Shown here: in pieces, positions 54,401 through 58,607 of the stretch
Layout: the number at the start of each line of letters is the position of its first letter
Numbering within the stretch: the first letter of the stretch is position 1
Assembly: GCA_963573305.1 (NCBI GenBank)
Contig: OY754329.1
Coordinates: 139,425,422 to 139,489,421 of the forward strand
Direction of reading: 5' to 3'
From: Pyrrhosoma nymphula
Lineage: Eukaryota; Arthropoda; Insecta; Odonata; Coenagrionidae
DNA: 64,000 nucleotides
Made by a program: the position numbers and the translations under genes
Notes under the pieces: generated by a model
Database searches by the model: none
What the model was told of the DNA's origin: nothing
The model's input: the letters and a program-made list of their open reading frames with translations, nothing else

Positions 54401-54450
54401 TGTCTCTGGACCATTGACTTGGAGGCAGTTCCACCGACTAGCAGGGAGAG
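6036..54450 (+). CDS. MED13: Mediator complex subunit 13, 14 internal exons
   Basis: MED13 (skuld in Drosophila) is the largest subunit of the CDK8 kinase module (CDK8, cyclin C, MED12, MED13). In the nucleus it bridges the module to core Mediator and so blocks RNA polymerase II engagement. Fourteen exons (6036-6499, 12488-12670, 14370-14513, 16490-17006, 23891-24220, 29008-29279, 29600-29763, 31462-31787, 36379-36610, 36724-36840, 40310-40561, 43915-44328, 44773-44960, 52994-54450) join in phase without a stop, giving about 1686 codons. Conserved landmarks in order are LSFSFAFFVHGES, PFGLAGQLTGQ, VLVGGVRMRYPS, VDPARKTQCSC, PVKRFKPS, YSDLDRIFDNSDD, FPTPPSLE, VGSSKYAPL, RDHNFDSCTLCVCN, RCSCGFSAV and GPLTWRQFHRLAGRG. 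The first about 185 residues and the C-terminal PIWI-like lobe are outside the window. Exon 5 is the least certain. Confidence 0.93.
8357..8978. mobile_element. GC-rich TIR element, Harbinger-like MITE
   Basis: The left end reads GGTCTCTTTCACACTAGGCA and continues AATTTTGGACGCGCGG. The right end is its inverse, CGCGCGTCCAAAATTCGCC then TAGTGTGAAAGAGGC. Inverted repeats exceed 30 bp with few mismatches. CTTTCACAC-type termini beside a TTA or TAA trinucleotide resemble PIF/Harbinger MITEs, but the two flanking trinucleotides (TTA left, TAA right) do not match as a direct repeat. The interior repeats the TTTCACACTTG motif and is rich in CGCG. No transposase is present. Confidence 0.65.
9300..10010. 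promoter_or_regulatory. GC/CpG-rich island within intron
   Basis: About 700 bp is clearly richer in G, C and CpG than the surrounding intron, with purine- and pyrimidine-rich blocks (for example 9545-9600 and 9690-9770) and several unrelated ORFs in both strands. It could be an alternative MED13 promoter with its own first exon, an enhancer, or a GC-rich repeat. No start codon with MED13-like N-terminal sequence is seen here. Confidence 0.3.
10369..10608 (-). repeat. repeat fragment with 13-base G run
   Basis: A run of 13 G (10369-10381) is followed by an AT-rich middle and, near 10570-10608, G/C blocks and CCCCCCTGGCTACGCTACAG. Read on the minus strand this is CTGTAGCGTAGCCAGGGGGG. That resembles the ends of dispersed repeats in many invertebrate genomes, which is a recollection rather than a search result. 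The left limit is unclear. Confidence 0.3.
11380..11693. mobile_element. TTAA-flanked MITE, piggyBac-like (copy 1)
   Basis: It is bounded by TTAA at 11380-11383 and 11690-11693. The inverted ends begin CCCTTTTACTGC on the left and CCCTCTTAGTGC on the right (read inward). A TTAA target plus CCC...GGG ends is the piggyBac signature. At 314 bp it has no coding capacity. Confidence 0.6.
12488..12670 (+). CDS. MED13: MED13 exon b
   Basis: The acceptor TTTTACAG ends at 12487 and the donor GTAAGA starts at 12671. With the G carried over, the exon reads VILAPFGLAGQLTGQSYKV, then LLEEWRQFYPID and finally PPAVEVLVG. This is the strongly conserved part of the Med13 N-terminal domain (the vertebrate protein has PFGLNGTLTGQ, an EEW..FYP block and an AVEVLV block). 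The exon ends after one base of a Gly codon completed by exon c. Confidence 0.95.
12671..14369 (+). other. MED13 intron b-c
   Basis: This intron of about 1.7 kb is bounded by GTAAGA and TTTTCAG. I see no gene, inverted-repeat pair or recognisable transposon. Short ORFs inside it have no recognisable content. Confidence 0.85.
14370..14513 (+). CDS. MED13: MED13 exon c
   Basis: The acceptor TTTTCAG ends at 14369. The exon starts GGVRMRYPSCYVLLTDMDDL, continuing the AVEVLV block of exon b as in other MED13 proteins. The donor is placed at GTGAGC (14514) because the one base left over joins TG of exon d to make an in-frame codon. Reading past it reaches TGA within 50 bases. The conserved block ends about residue 25; the remaining residues, rich in Ser, Gly and His, are lineage-specific. 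Confidence 0.88.
14514..16489 (+). other. MED13 intron c-d
   Basis: This intron of about 2 kb is bounded by GTGAGC and TGTGTAG. It is AT-rich with no paired inverted ends or coding signal that I can support. Confidence 0.85.
16490..17006 (+). CDS. MED13: MED13 exon d (poly-His, candidate degron)
   Basis: The acceptor TGTGTAG ends at 16489 and the donor GTAAGT starts at 17007. Near the start is SPCTPPRSPREM (threonine codon 16525-16527), placed like the TPPTSP phosphodegron of vertebrate MED13/MED13L recognised by the FBW7 ubiquitin ligase. Next comes HHHHG followed by fourteen consecutive His (16615-16656). The exon closes with the conserved block GHWSLVDPARKTQCSCTK, matching the WDFV.PTQR..CSC segment of vertebrates. 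It begins and ends inside codons that fit exons c and e. Confidence 0.92.
18298..19065. mobile_element. TIR element with nested SINE
   Basis: The left end is CCGTGTTTCTCTGAATATAG followed by TCCACCTCT. The right end is the inverse of CACTGAATTTCTCCAAACAT followed by AGTCCACCTCT. The left flank is TA; the right flank is TT, so the target duplication is not intact. Termini of this kind occur on miniature elements in many animals and resemble those of the 22975-23440 element. The interior has no transposase and is split by a SINE at 18757-18950. Confidence 0.6.
18757..18950 (-). mobile_element. tRNA-derived SINE (copy 1)
   Basis: On the minus strand a tRNA-like head carries an A-box-like GGTAGCAGCAGGGTTAGGTC and a B-box-like GGGTTTGAGTCCC (18887-18899 on the + strand). 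A unique body and an AATAAATAAATAAAAT-type tail follow. The same head and tail arrangement recurs at 46684-46871. The anticodon region does not form a plausible functional tRNA. It is inserted inside the 18298-19065 element and so is younger than it. Confidence 0.65.
21208..22412. mobile_element. Tigger/pogo-type element, non-autonomous
   Basis: It is flanked by TA (21206-21207 and 22413-22414). The ends are CAGTGTGTCCTCGTTTAACG on the left and the inverse of CAGCATGTCCTCGTTAAACA on the right. Further TTTAACGTTG and TTAACGTCG motifs repeat inside both ends. The TA target and CAG termini with a CTCGTTTAACG-type end are typical of pogo/Tigger elements. The 1.2-kb interior shows no transposase but contains a hairpin with arms CCTTCACTGCG and CGCAGTGAAGG near 21815-21865. 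Confidence 0.75.
22975..23440. mobile_element. TIR MITE, CCGTATATTT ends
   Basis: The left end is CCGTATATTTCTGCAGATAA followed by GACG. The right end is the inverse of CCATATATTTTGGCAGATAA followed by GACGATAG. TA dinucleotides flank both ends (22973-22974 and 23441-23442). It is 466 bp with no coding content. The overall type (CCGT start, AATA/GATAAGAC further in) resembles the 18298-19065 element, suggesting related families. Confidence 0.65.
23891..24220 (+). CDS. MED13: MED13 exon e
   Basis: The acceptor CTTTCAG ends at 23890. With AA from exon d the first codon is Lys. The exon then reads CRKHRQAGPSKG, a run of eight Ser, RLSSKGEKGERM and VPFHRRSPSL. The order of the CSC..RHK, Ser-rich, KGEK and PFHHRPS segments matches vertebrate MED13. 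The donor is placed at GTTTGT (24221) because two leftover bases fit exon f, but that donor is weak and the frame stays open to 24407. The exon could therefore be longer, or an extra small exon may follow. Another frame in this GC-rich exon is also open but lacks homology. Confidence 0.75.
24221..29007 (+). other. MED13 intron e-f
   Basis: This intron of about 4.8 kb runs from a weak GTTTGT donor to a TTTTAG acceptor. It holds a decayed non-LTR retrotransposon piece on the minus strand (25490-26010). The intervals 24.4-25.5 kb and 26.0-29.0 kb are AT-rich with nothing else I can support. Confidence 0.75.
25490..26010 (-). pseudogene. non-LTR retrotransposon RT C-terminus, decayed
   Basis: On the minus strand a frame at 25870-25538 reads HPRFLRYIYFRFIGNK, NVPYDDLMLLLDVFPLSKR and VFIFKLCTGYINF. 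This is the layout of the region after the reverse transcriptase of Jockey-superfamily elements (QRRFLR..., L..LF.L..L..RR..., FL.KL..G). Just upstream, 25990-25870 keeps pieces of SILNYCSLVW and WNPYY in shifted frames, matching the ILEY.S.VW.P segment. Frameshifts and stops separate the pieces and no catalytic YADD block is visible, so it is dead. It lies antisense in the intron. Confidence 0.6.
29008..29279 (+). CDS. MED13: MED13 exon f (Ser-rich linker)
   Basis: The acceptor ATTTTAG ends at 29007 and the donor GTAAGT starts at 29280. It reads PPPLTSSTGATS, then YRGSGGTTTVQSS with twelve further Ser, then NPSLSGPQPAVGG and a Pro/Ser-rich end. It has no conserved domain; the assignment rests on frame, splice sites, phase fit with exons e and g, and composition typical of the disordered middle of MED13. 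Confidence 0.82.
29280..29599 (+). other. MED13 intron f-g
   Basis: A short intron of 320 bp from GTAAGT to ATTGCAG, with nothing else in it. Confidence 0.9.
29600..29763 (+). CDS. MED13: MED13 exon g
   Basis: The acceptor CATTGCAG ends at 29599 and the donor GTAAGA starts at 29764. It reads DPTMPTLSPHPPLSNTGAG and ends DLNGPKSVSSVSNQ in phase 0. The Pro-rich LSPHPPLS resembles the SP...LSPHP segment of vertebrate MED13. It is otherwise disordered-linker sequence, and the phases fit both neighbours. Confidence 0.88.
29764..31461 (+). other. MED13 intron g-h
   Basis: This intron of 1.7 kb runs from GTAAGA to TTTTGCAG. Around 30798 it holds CAGTGGACCCCTGCTGTACG, a single transposon end related to that of the 32614-34990 element. 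The rest is plain AT-rich sequence. Confidence 0.85.
30798..30860 (+). mobile_element. solo Tigger-type terminus
   Basis: CAGTGGACCCCTGCTGTACG and the following GGTTCACTTTATAAAAG resemble the ends of the 32614-34990 element (CAGTAGACCCCTGCATAATG, read inward). I find no inverted partner nearby, so this is a truncated copy. Confidence 0.45.
31462..31787 (+). CDS. MED13: MED13 exon h
   Basis: The acceptor TTTTGCAG ends at 31461. The donor is set at GTCAGT (31788) because the two leftover bases TG plus G of exon i give Trp in TLDAWLNHPVKRFKPS. The exon reads VFSPYPAASSVEASRPV, Pro/Ser-rich linker, then FAIKRPVLSSREYEDALVED and WELLYNYSTLDAW. The acidic and aromatic stretch matches the SSEKWW..Y..P / LL..P.KRFK region of vertebrate MED13. 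Confidence 0.88.
32429..32590. mobile_element. TTAA-flanked MITE, piggyBac-like (copy 2)
   Basis: TTAA at 32429-32432 and 32587-32590 encloses exact inverted ends CCCTTTCGCTGC and GCAGCGAAAGGG. The interior repeats ACGTTCACAGCAG twice. At 162 bp it is non-coding. It ends 23 bp before the 32614 element. Confidence 0.7.
33511..34458 (+). pseudogene. Tigger/pogo DDE transposase, broken
   Basis: The first frame reads FFPYVNSYLERMKFLRNEI, a stop, then LVVDNAQGHDPNIFAS; the Asp (33580-33582) in VDNAQGH corresponds to the second catalytic Asp of the DDE core. After another stop (33649-33651) come FLPPKTT and, in a shifted frame, TSLLQPINQKVIASLKNNYK. This is the LPPNTTSL.QPMDQGVI.. block that identifies Tigger transposases. 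A later open frame (34276-34458) starting TSDDIKELL is probably the C-terminal tail. At least two stops and one frameshift make it non-functional. The helix-turn-helix part upstream is not recognisable. Confidence 0.7.
33881..34031. repeat. foldback hairpin with 47-nt arms
   Basis: The left arm, AACTTTGTGGTTCCACAATG and onward to 33927, pairs with the right arm ending AACCACAAAGTT near 34031, with only about four mismatches over 47 positions. The loop is about 55 nt. Arm similarity this high implies recent origin or gene conversion. It sits inside the 32614-34990 element. Confidence 0.7.
35786..35956. mobile_element. TTAA-flanked MITE, piggyBac-like (copy 3)
   Basis: TTAA at 35786-35789 and 35953-35956 encloses exact inverted ends CCCTTTCAGTGCGGAA and TTCCGCACTGAAAGGG. 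The interior contains three GACTCAC or GTGAGTC motifs in inverted order. At 171 bp it is non-coding. Confidence 0.72.
36037..36320. mobile_element. TTAA MITE, decayed (copy 4)
   Basis: TTAACCCTTTCATTCCTGGGC at the left faces GGCCCACTAACAGTGAAAGC followed by GTAA at the right. The ends are related to copies 2 and 3 but diverged, and the right TTAA has become GTAA. It stops only 58 bp before MED13 exon i. Confidence 0.45.
36379..36610 (+). CDS. MED13: MED13 exon i
   Basis: The acceptor CCCACAG ends at 36378 and the donor GTGAGT starts at 36611. With TG carried from exon h it begins WLNHPVKRFKPSDSGIENS, equivalent to the LL..P.KRFK motif of vertebrate MED13. It ends NFMVVKQEIKQEP in phase 0. 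The middle is Ser/Asn-rich. VKQEIKQEP has the form of tandem sumoylation consensus sites (hydrophobic-K-x-E), which is inference only. Confidence 0.92.
36611..36723 (+). other. MED13 intron i-j
   Basis: This 113-bp intron is bounded by GTGAGT and TTTGCAG. It is the shortest in the gene and carries nothing else. Confidence 0.92.
36724..36840 (+). CDS. MED13: MED13 exon j
   Basis: A symmetric phase 0-0 exon of 39 codons, with the acceptor TTGCAG ending at 36723 and the donor GTATGA at 36841. It reads MDVDGSLPNQRSSDPYEFDD and continues DVAVPTVSMDGFKRF. The DPYEFDD block matches the conserved acidic DPY.FE(D/E)G segment of vertebrate MED13. Because it is phase 0 at both ends it could be skipped without shifting the frame. 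Confidence 0.92.
36841..40309 (+). other. MED13 intron j-k
   Basis: This intron of about 3.5 kb runs from GTATGA to ATTGCAG. It holds one TA-type TIR element (38445-39347) and otherwise AT-rich sequence with no supported gene. Confidence 0.85.
38445..39347. mobile_element. Tigger-type TIR element, non-autonomous
   Basis: The left end is CAGGCAGTCCCCGAGTTACG and the right end is the inverse of CAGGCAGTCCCCAAGTTATG. The right flank is TA; the left flank is TG, one change from TA. Subterminal TTTACGTAAGTC motifs repeat at both ends. The 903-bp interior has no recognisable transposase; an ORF at 39061-39300 is unassigned. Ends of this type (CAG..GTCCCC) are familiar from Tigger elements. Confidence 0.72.
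40310..40561 (+). CDS. MED13: MED13 exon k
   Basis: A phase 0-0 exon of 84 codons, with the acceptor ATTGCAG ending at 40309 and the donor GTGAGT at 40562. A Gln/Gly/Pro-rich start (TPQGAQQQQGGQQRKLGPPG) is followed by the conserved motif YSDLDRIFDNSDDTSSDEA, equivalent to LHDLDNIFDNSDDDE of vertebrates. The acidic motif anchors the exon securely. Confidence 0.95.
40562..43914 (+). other. MED13 intron k-l
   Basis: This intron of about 3.4 kb runs from GTGAGT to CCTCAG. It holds a Tigger-type element (41594-42612). The remaining sequence is AT-rich and shows nothing I can support. Confidence 0.85.
41594..42612 (-). mobile_element. Tigger-type element, CAGTAAAACCCC family (short)
   Basis: The left end is CAGTAAAACCCCTTATTTGC preceded by TA. 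The right end is the inverse of CAGTAAAACCCCATATTCC, followed by TG rather than TA. The interior shares blocks with the 56431-58062 element, including TTTCCATTGCCAAGCAG and CATGAGAATCTGA. On the minus strand it keeps a scrap of transposase N-terminus (VLEQVDFH). At 1.0 kb it is an internally changed, inactive copy. Confidence 0.75.
43915..44328 (+). CDS. MED13: MED13 exon l
   Basis: A phase 0-0 exon of 138 codons, with the acceptor CCCCTCAG ending at 43914 and the donor GTATGT at 44329. It begins LQVPTPPDSNQPAG and passes through a Ser/Thr/Gly-rich stretch. It then carries the conserved block LRPEELSKMFPTPPSLEHNP, the counterpart of ADLQRMFPTPPSLEQHP in vertebrates. It ends HYKQEIYPNMGSPQEENVE, matching the conserved FK.E...GSP..EE segment before DWSYVY of exon m. 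Confidence 0.95.
44329..44772 (+). other. MED13 intron l-m
   Basis: A 444-bp intron from GTATGT to a long T-rich tract and ACACAG. Nothing else is seen. Confidence 0.9.
44773..44960 (+). CDS. MED13: MED13 exon m
   Basis: The acceptor TACACAG ends at 44772 and the donor GTAAGT starts at 44961. It reads DWSYVYRPPLTCKLVGSSKY, APLTNLPSQSLPPINLPS and CVYKPSWLFPP. Every block has a direct vertebrate counterpart (DFSYV, VGSSMFAPL, LPS..LPPI.LP, C.Y.PSW). Two leftover bases (GG) join G of exon n. Confidence 0.95.
45504..45755. repeat. inverted repeat pair, possible MITE core
   Basis: AGTTAGATTCTCCTACACTC at 45504 pairs with the inverse of AGTTAGATTATCCTACACAC ending at 45755. A second outlying pair, GGGCATAGACAGAAATA near 45365 and GTCTATGCCCAAAAG near 45700, is also inverted but not nested symmetrically. 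Ends and target duplication are not defined. Confidence 0.4.
46684..46871 (-). mobile_element. tRNA-derived SINE (copy 2)
   Basis: On the minus strand the head GCCGGCCTCGGTGGCGGAGG leads into a clear A-box-like TGGCGGAGGGGTAGTG, then a B box GGGTTTGAGTCCC (46805-46817 on the + strand). A body beginning ACCTGGGTGGGTTTTCTTCC and a tail AATAAAGGAAATAAATAAT follow. Its layout matches copy 1 at 18757-18950 but is better preserved. It interrupts the sequence of the 46212-50892 element and possibly an older stretch of the 20-bp minisatellite. Confidence 0.75.
47015..47263 (+). repeat. 20-bp minisatellite, about 12.5 units
   Basis: Units follow GCCGGCCCTGAATGATTTTT with substitutions, for example GCCGACCCTGAATGATTTTT and GCCGGTCATGAATAATTTTT. 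Stray units occur at about 46594, 46634 and 46896 on both sides of the SINE, so the array was probably longer or has scattered. Confidence 0.85.
48010..48290. repeat. AGCTACC/GGTAGCT palindrome-rich tract
   Basis: GAAGCTAC, GGTAGCTT, TAGCTTATTAATAAGCTA and related motifs recur in both orientations, including the perfect palindrome TAGCTTATTAATAAGCTA near 48110. Similar motifs lie at 49530-49580 and 50395-50415, outside and just beyond the 49083-50392 insertion, so this could be one palindromic element split by it. Confidence 0.45.
49083..50392. mobile_element. TIR element with 5-bp target duplication
   Basis: The ends CAGGGTGGC and GCCACCCTG are exact inverses over 9 bp. They are flanked by identical CTGTA at 49078-49082 and 50393-50397. 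Subterminal regions at both ends repeat GTCAGGGAAA. CAGGG termini suggest hAT, and a 5-bp duplication would point to a hAT5-like group, but this class is inferred without a transposase. At 1310 bp it is non-autonomous and sits inside the 46212-50892 element. Confidence 0.7.
52046..52162. repeat. long hairpin, candidate MITE or small-RNA precursor
   Basis: TCGGGTATTCTACC at 52046 is exactly inverse to GGTAGAATACCCGA ending at 52162. Pairing continues with some mismatches through GACAACAGTTT and AAACTGTTGTC around a loop of about 25 nt at 52093-52117. Each arm is about 47 nt. No target duplication was resolved. Confidence 0.65.
52994..54450 (+). CDS. MED13: MED13 exon n (last in window)
   Basis: The acceptor ATTCTAG ends at 52993 and the donor GTGAGT starts at 54451. 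This 1457-bp exon opens with a Gly/Pro/Ser-rich linker and GPPPYEMPSPASNSSPYLGK. It then enters the conserved domain: SSLVVNILLSDSVLNLFRDH, NFDSCTLCVCN, DAGVYL, RCSCGFSAVVNRRLAHASG, FFEDEVEI, DVVR-like DIVRVMKGLRPLLQDAVQKK and GPLTWRQFHRLAGRG. The paired Cys motifs (CTLCVC, CSCGF) are conserved in vertebrate MED13 and may be structural. One leftover G awaits an exon past the window. Acidic and Ser-rich inserts between blocks are lineage-specific. Confidence 0.95.
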
Positions 54451-56430
54451 GTGAGTTGTGTATTTCATGCGATCTCTCTTTCTCTTTTATTTCTCAATAC
54501 CATTGCATCAGTTATCCCATTGAGTTCTCTACCTCTGTAAGACATGGATTCAGTATTATTGGAATTTCCCAATATTATAGGATGGAAAACTGAATTAATG
54601 CTCATATTTTGCTTACATAGGTAGGTATGGAAAAAGTGAGAGATCTTGAGAAAATTGCAATAAAGGCATAAAAATGAATGAATTAAACTGCTGTAATCGA
54701 AAGCAAAGAACTTAGTATGGTGACATAAATGGTTGGTTTATGTGCCATAGTACTGAAGTTCTCCTTTGAAGTAGAGGTCCTTGTAAAGCAAGAGTTTAAG
54801 AGCTATTTTGATGCCTTGAATGTTTCTGTGCATATAATTGAAATCAGGTAGCAACTATTACAGATCCATCTTTTAGTTTCATTGAAGAGTATGTTTTAAA
54901 TTTTTTTCAATAATGCTTTACTTGTTAGGATAGGTTTGGATGGATGATTTCTTCTTTGCCTTTTCTTCTTAAATCTTAAAATGGGTATTTTCTGATGCAT
55001 TCTCTCTTTATCTAAGCATAGGTTCTTAAATTTATTCATTCTATGTAATATGACCATCCTTCTCTTCCCCTTTTCCTGCTTACACAACATTCTACCATCA
55101 GTTTACTGCCTTCAAAATCTTCTCACCTCTTATTTTCTATCCTCAGTGTCTGCCTCGAGGGGGTTTATTTGTTACTCATCAATTTTGAATCAGTAAAATT
55201 TAAATTGAACAATTGACTTTGTTGCTAACCAGTGAGAAATCAAAACTTCAGGCAGAAACTGAAAAATAATCAGGAGAAAGTATAATAAAATAGAAATCAG
55301 CATAAAATGCTTGGTTAGCTATGCATTGCTTTGTGTACATATACACTGCTGTTCATTTTAATTGGATTCTCTAATGGTAATGGATGAAGATCTGCTAAAT
55401 TGGAACTTGTTTTCAAGAAACTTCTGCCGTTGGTTTTGTGTTCTTTACTTTTTTCATTGTTCTCTTGTATTTGAAGAGTAATGTATTCCAGGAAAGAATT
55501 TTAGGGCTGCCATACTTGTATTTTACGTTCTAATAACATGATAGTGAATAAAGTTAATGGTATAACTATTGTAGATCCAAAATATACCTTAAGAACTAAA
55601 TATTGATGTATATCTTCAAATAATTTTTTTATTCAATTTGGAATTAAATACAGTAGGATTGTTTATCCTTAACAAGTTTATTATAAGCTCTAGGTTGTGC
55701 CTGATGTCATTGTTGTGGTAGTTCATGTACAGTGGGCATAATACATCTGATTTGATACTTTTCTCAGATGTTCAAAATACTCACATGAACTTAAAAGACT
55801 TTTAGTTACCTTTATCAGTTTTGGCTGTTTCCCTAATTCTGCTCATCCTAAATTTTATTGGCCAGATGGTCATAATCATGTGCTAGTCTACCAGTTGATT
55901 GGTACATTTTATTAACAGACTCATCAGCTTCCCATTTTTGGGTGGTGTTTAAAATCTCCTACAGTGTTTAAAATCTCCTAAACAATCAATTTGATTTCTG
56001 TCAAGATGATTTATACTCTAATCAATTTTATCTCATGCCAATTTATTCTATTTCATAATACACATATCAATGGAGTTAGGCCTAGTCTTTGACTTTTAAC
56101 ATTCATAATATTATTTAAAGTACTAAATTTTAAAGTTAAATTTATTTAAGAGAAATGACATCAACTCAATGATTTTCTTGGAAAAAGCATAATAAGACAT
56201 GAAAATTTTCATCCTAAAGTATATTTTTAACTTGATAGCTTCAAAATACCTCTAATTTTCAGGTTTCTGTTACAATTCTTGACAGTCATGTTGATGTGGC
56301 TCAAAGATAACCCAATTAACAGTCTAAATCTCCAGGAATCAACCTGAAATGTTGGCATATTGATTATTACGAGTTTATCTTGATGGAAATACAGTAAAAT
56401 CTGGTTATAACACACCTCAGAATACAGCTA

Positions 56431-58062
56431 CAGTAAAACCCCTAAATTGCACTTTTGTAGGGACCCTAAAAAAAAGGTTCAAATTGCGGGAAAGTGCAAA
56501 TTGCGGGAAAAGTAGAATTTTCACTTCTACAGCCATGTTCCTTCACTGGAGTAAGGGTAAAAATAAGAAATAGACTGATAAAGTGAAAAAGAGCAGTGTC
56601 ATAATTTATTCATTGAACTAGCTCTTCTCATTAATTTATATACATACGATGAAAAAAAAGACATTGAACACCTTAGATGAATAGAAATGTGAAAATTATT
56701 TTTCTCCTTCATTATTGATACAGAAAATAAGGGATTACTACATATCGCACAAAATCAAGATCAAATTATAATAAATAAATAAAATATTATAATAAATAAA
56801 AGTTACAGAAACAGCTTCTTAAAAATTCACTTCACTCATGGTAACTGTGGACCCTACCCATAAATAATAATAATACATATATTAACTTCAGAAAATAATA
56901 TTTTTGAATCTATCCAACCAAACATTGGATGTTGTGAAATTTTCAATTCCCAATCTTGTGGCGATTTGCATAGCTTTTTCTTGTATGATGGCACCGCATA
57001 TATAGGGATATTTGAAGACCTAGTACTCAAAAACCGCTCTTTAAGTAACCCTTCCATTTATCCATACTTAGAATTCTTAACATATTTTCTCTTTTTAGAC
57101 AAATTACCGCACTGGTTGGCTTGTTTCAGAATCCCATCGCGATTTCTCACAATTATAGTATTTAATTTAGAGATAGGCTATCGTAGCAGTTTCGCTAGAT
57201 CGACGCGAGTTCCACCATGAGAATCGACTTGTTCTAAAACTTCAATTGTCTCCTTGATTGAAAAAGTCCTTTTTCCTCCTCGCTTTTCCATTGCCAAGCA
57301 GGATAAAATCACGCACCAGTTTAGTTGAGGATGACTTAACAACACATGAGAATCTGATTAGCCGTGATGTTTGACTAGTCCAAACAATTGTTCAACTAAA
57401 AAATAAACTTTATGATTCAGTCTAATTAAGGTACGATAACGAAAGTTTAATTCATTTGTAGCCTATCCTAGTTATAACTCGGGAACCGAGGCAGTGCAAA
57501 TGATCTGTTGTCCACTAGTACGAGTTCTTTCATTTTTCATCATGTCTGGATAAGAATCCATTTTCATTCTCCAAAGTTTCTACTTCGGTAAAAAATGAAT
57601 ACTCCTCCGCAGGTTTAATTACATTGTATAAATTACGTATTTAGCTCCTAGCCTTACAATGTATTCATTTCATACCTTGTATCATTTCCTGGCAGATTGA
57701 CGAGTTGACGTAGTTCCAATTTCAGCTACGAATGGCGCTGTAAACTATCCCCGCCAAATTCAAATTCTTTCTTCAAACAGGTCCTATTACTGCTCTATTT
57801 CGTATTTTTTCCGCAAATATGAGCAAGAAAAAGTCAAAAAGTGTTTAACAAAGGATTATATGCTTAAGTAATGGACTTTGAAAGTTAAATTTTATTTTGA
57901 TTGAGCGCGTTGTGGTGCAAATTGCGGGAAAACTGAAAAATGTAGTCTAAATTCGGGGTTCTGCATGCATTGGAAACATAGGAAATGGAATGGGACTTCG
58001 TAAAAGTGGTGTAAATTGCGGGAAAACGTAATTTCCGATAACGCAAATACGGGGTTTCACTG
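56431..58062 (-). mobile_element. Tigger-type element, CAGTAAAACCCC family (long)
   Basis: It is flanked by TA (56429-56430 and 58063-58064). The ends are CAGTAAAACCCCTAAATTGC and the inverse of CAGTGAAACCCCGTATTTGC. AAATTGCGGGAAA motifs repeat four or more times in the subterminal regions. Inside, on the minus strand, is a decayed transposase N-terminus (56854-57291). The shared interior with 41594-42612 shows both belong to one family. At 1632 bp it lacks the catalytic domain. Confidence 0.82.
56854..57291 (-). pseudogene. Tigger transposase N-terminus with CENP-B HTH, broken
   Basis: A start ATG (57291-57289) opens MEKRGGKRTFSIKETIEVLE, then QVDSHGGTRVDLAKLLR and a TAG stop. Reading on come PISKLNTIIVRNRDGILKQ and, from 57057, KERFLSTRSSNIPIYAVPSY and a GWIDSKI block. 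This is the order of a pogo/Tigger transposase: psq-type helix-turn-helix (K..ILE.V..G..R.DLAK...PKSTL.TI.KNRD.I), then the CENP-B-type second HTH (W....R..NIP.....I..KA... and GWL.RFK). At least one stop and one frameshift break it, and the DDE core is missing. Confidence 0.75.
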
Positions 58063-58380
58063 TATTTTGGATATACCGTGGGTCTGGGCTTTTCCCCCAA
58101 AATTATCAGTTAGTTTTTGTCTTGTCCTGGCTTTGCATCGAACTTATCATGACTCATTCCATAGTTTCGTGCTCTTATTTACAATGGTAAAATACACCAG
58201 ATCTATCTTTGTTTGGCAGAAAAAACACATTAGTACATTCAGGTTTCCCTTCTCATCTGCGGTATCATCTACTCCAGCCCTTGGTTATCCGGGGTGTATT
58301 TTATTTATTTATTTATTTAATTTATATACGGGCTTAGCAACCCTTTTGATACAATATAATACATTTTATGGCAGACGCCT

Positions 58381-58575
58381 TTTATAATTAATTTTCAATA
58401 ACAGAGAGTTGAATTATAAATATTAAACTTTTATCATTTTAACAAATTTTTCACTAACACACATCACTTTTTCACATAACACATAACATTCACTAACACA
58501 ATCAATATAGTATTTTTAACAATTTTCAATAACAGAGAGTAGAATTATAAATAATAAACTTTTATCATTGTAACA
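58381..58575 (-). repeat. direct duplication in retrotransposon 3' region
   Basis: TTTTCAATAACAGAGAGTTG with following ATTATAAATATTAAACTTTTATC near 58391 recurs near 58523 with few changes. The units are about 130 bp apart, inside the untranslated 3' part of the element. Confidence 0.65.
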
Positions 58576-58607
58576 ATAATAATTTTACCAATATACTACA
58601 CAACCAT

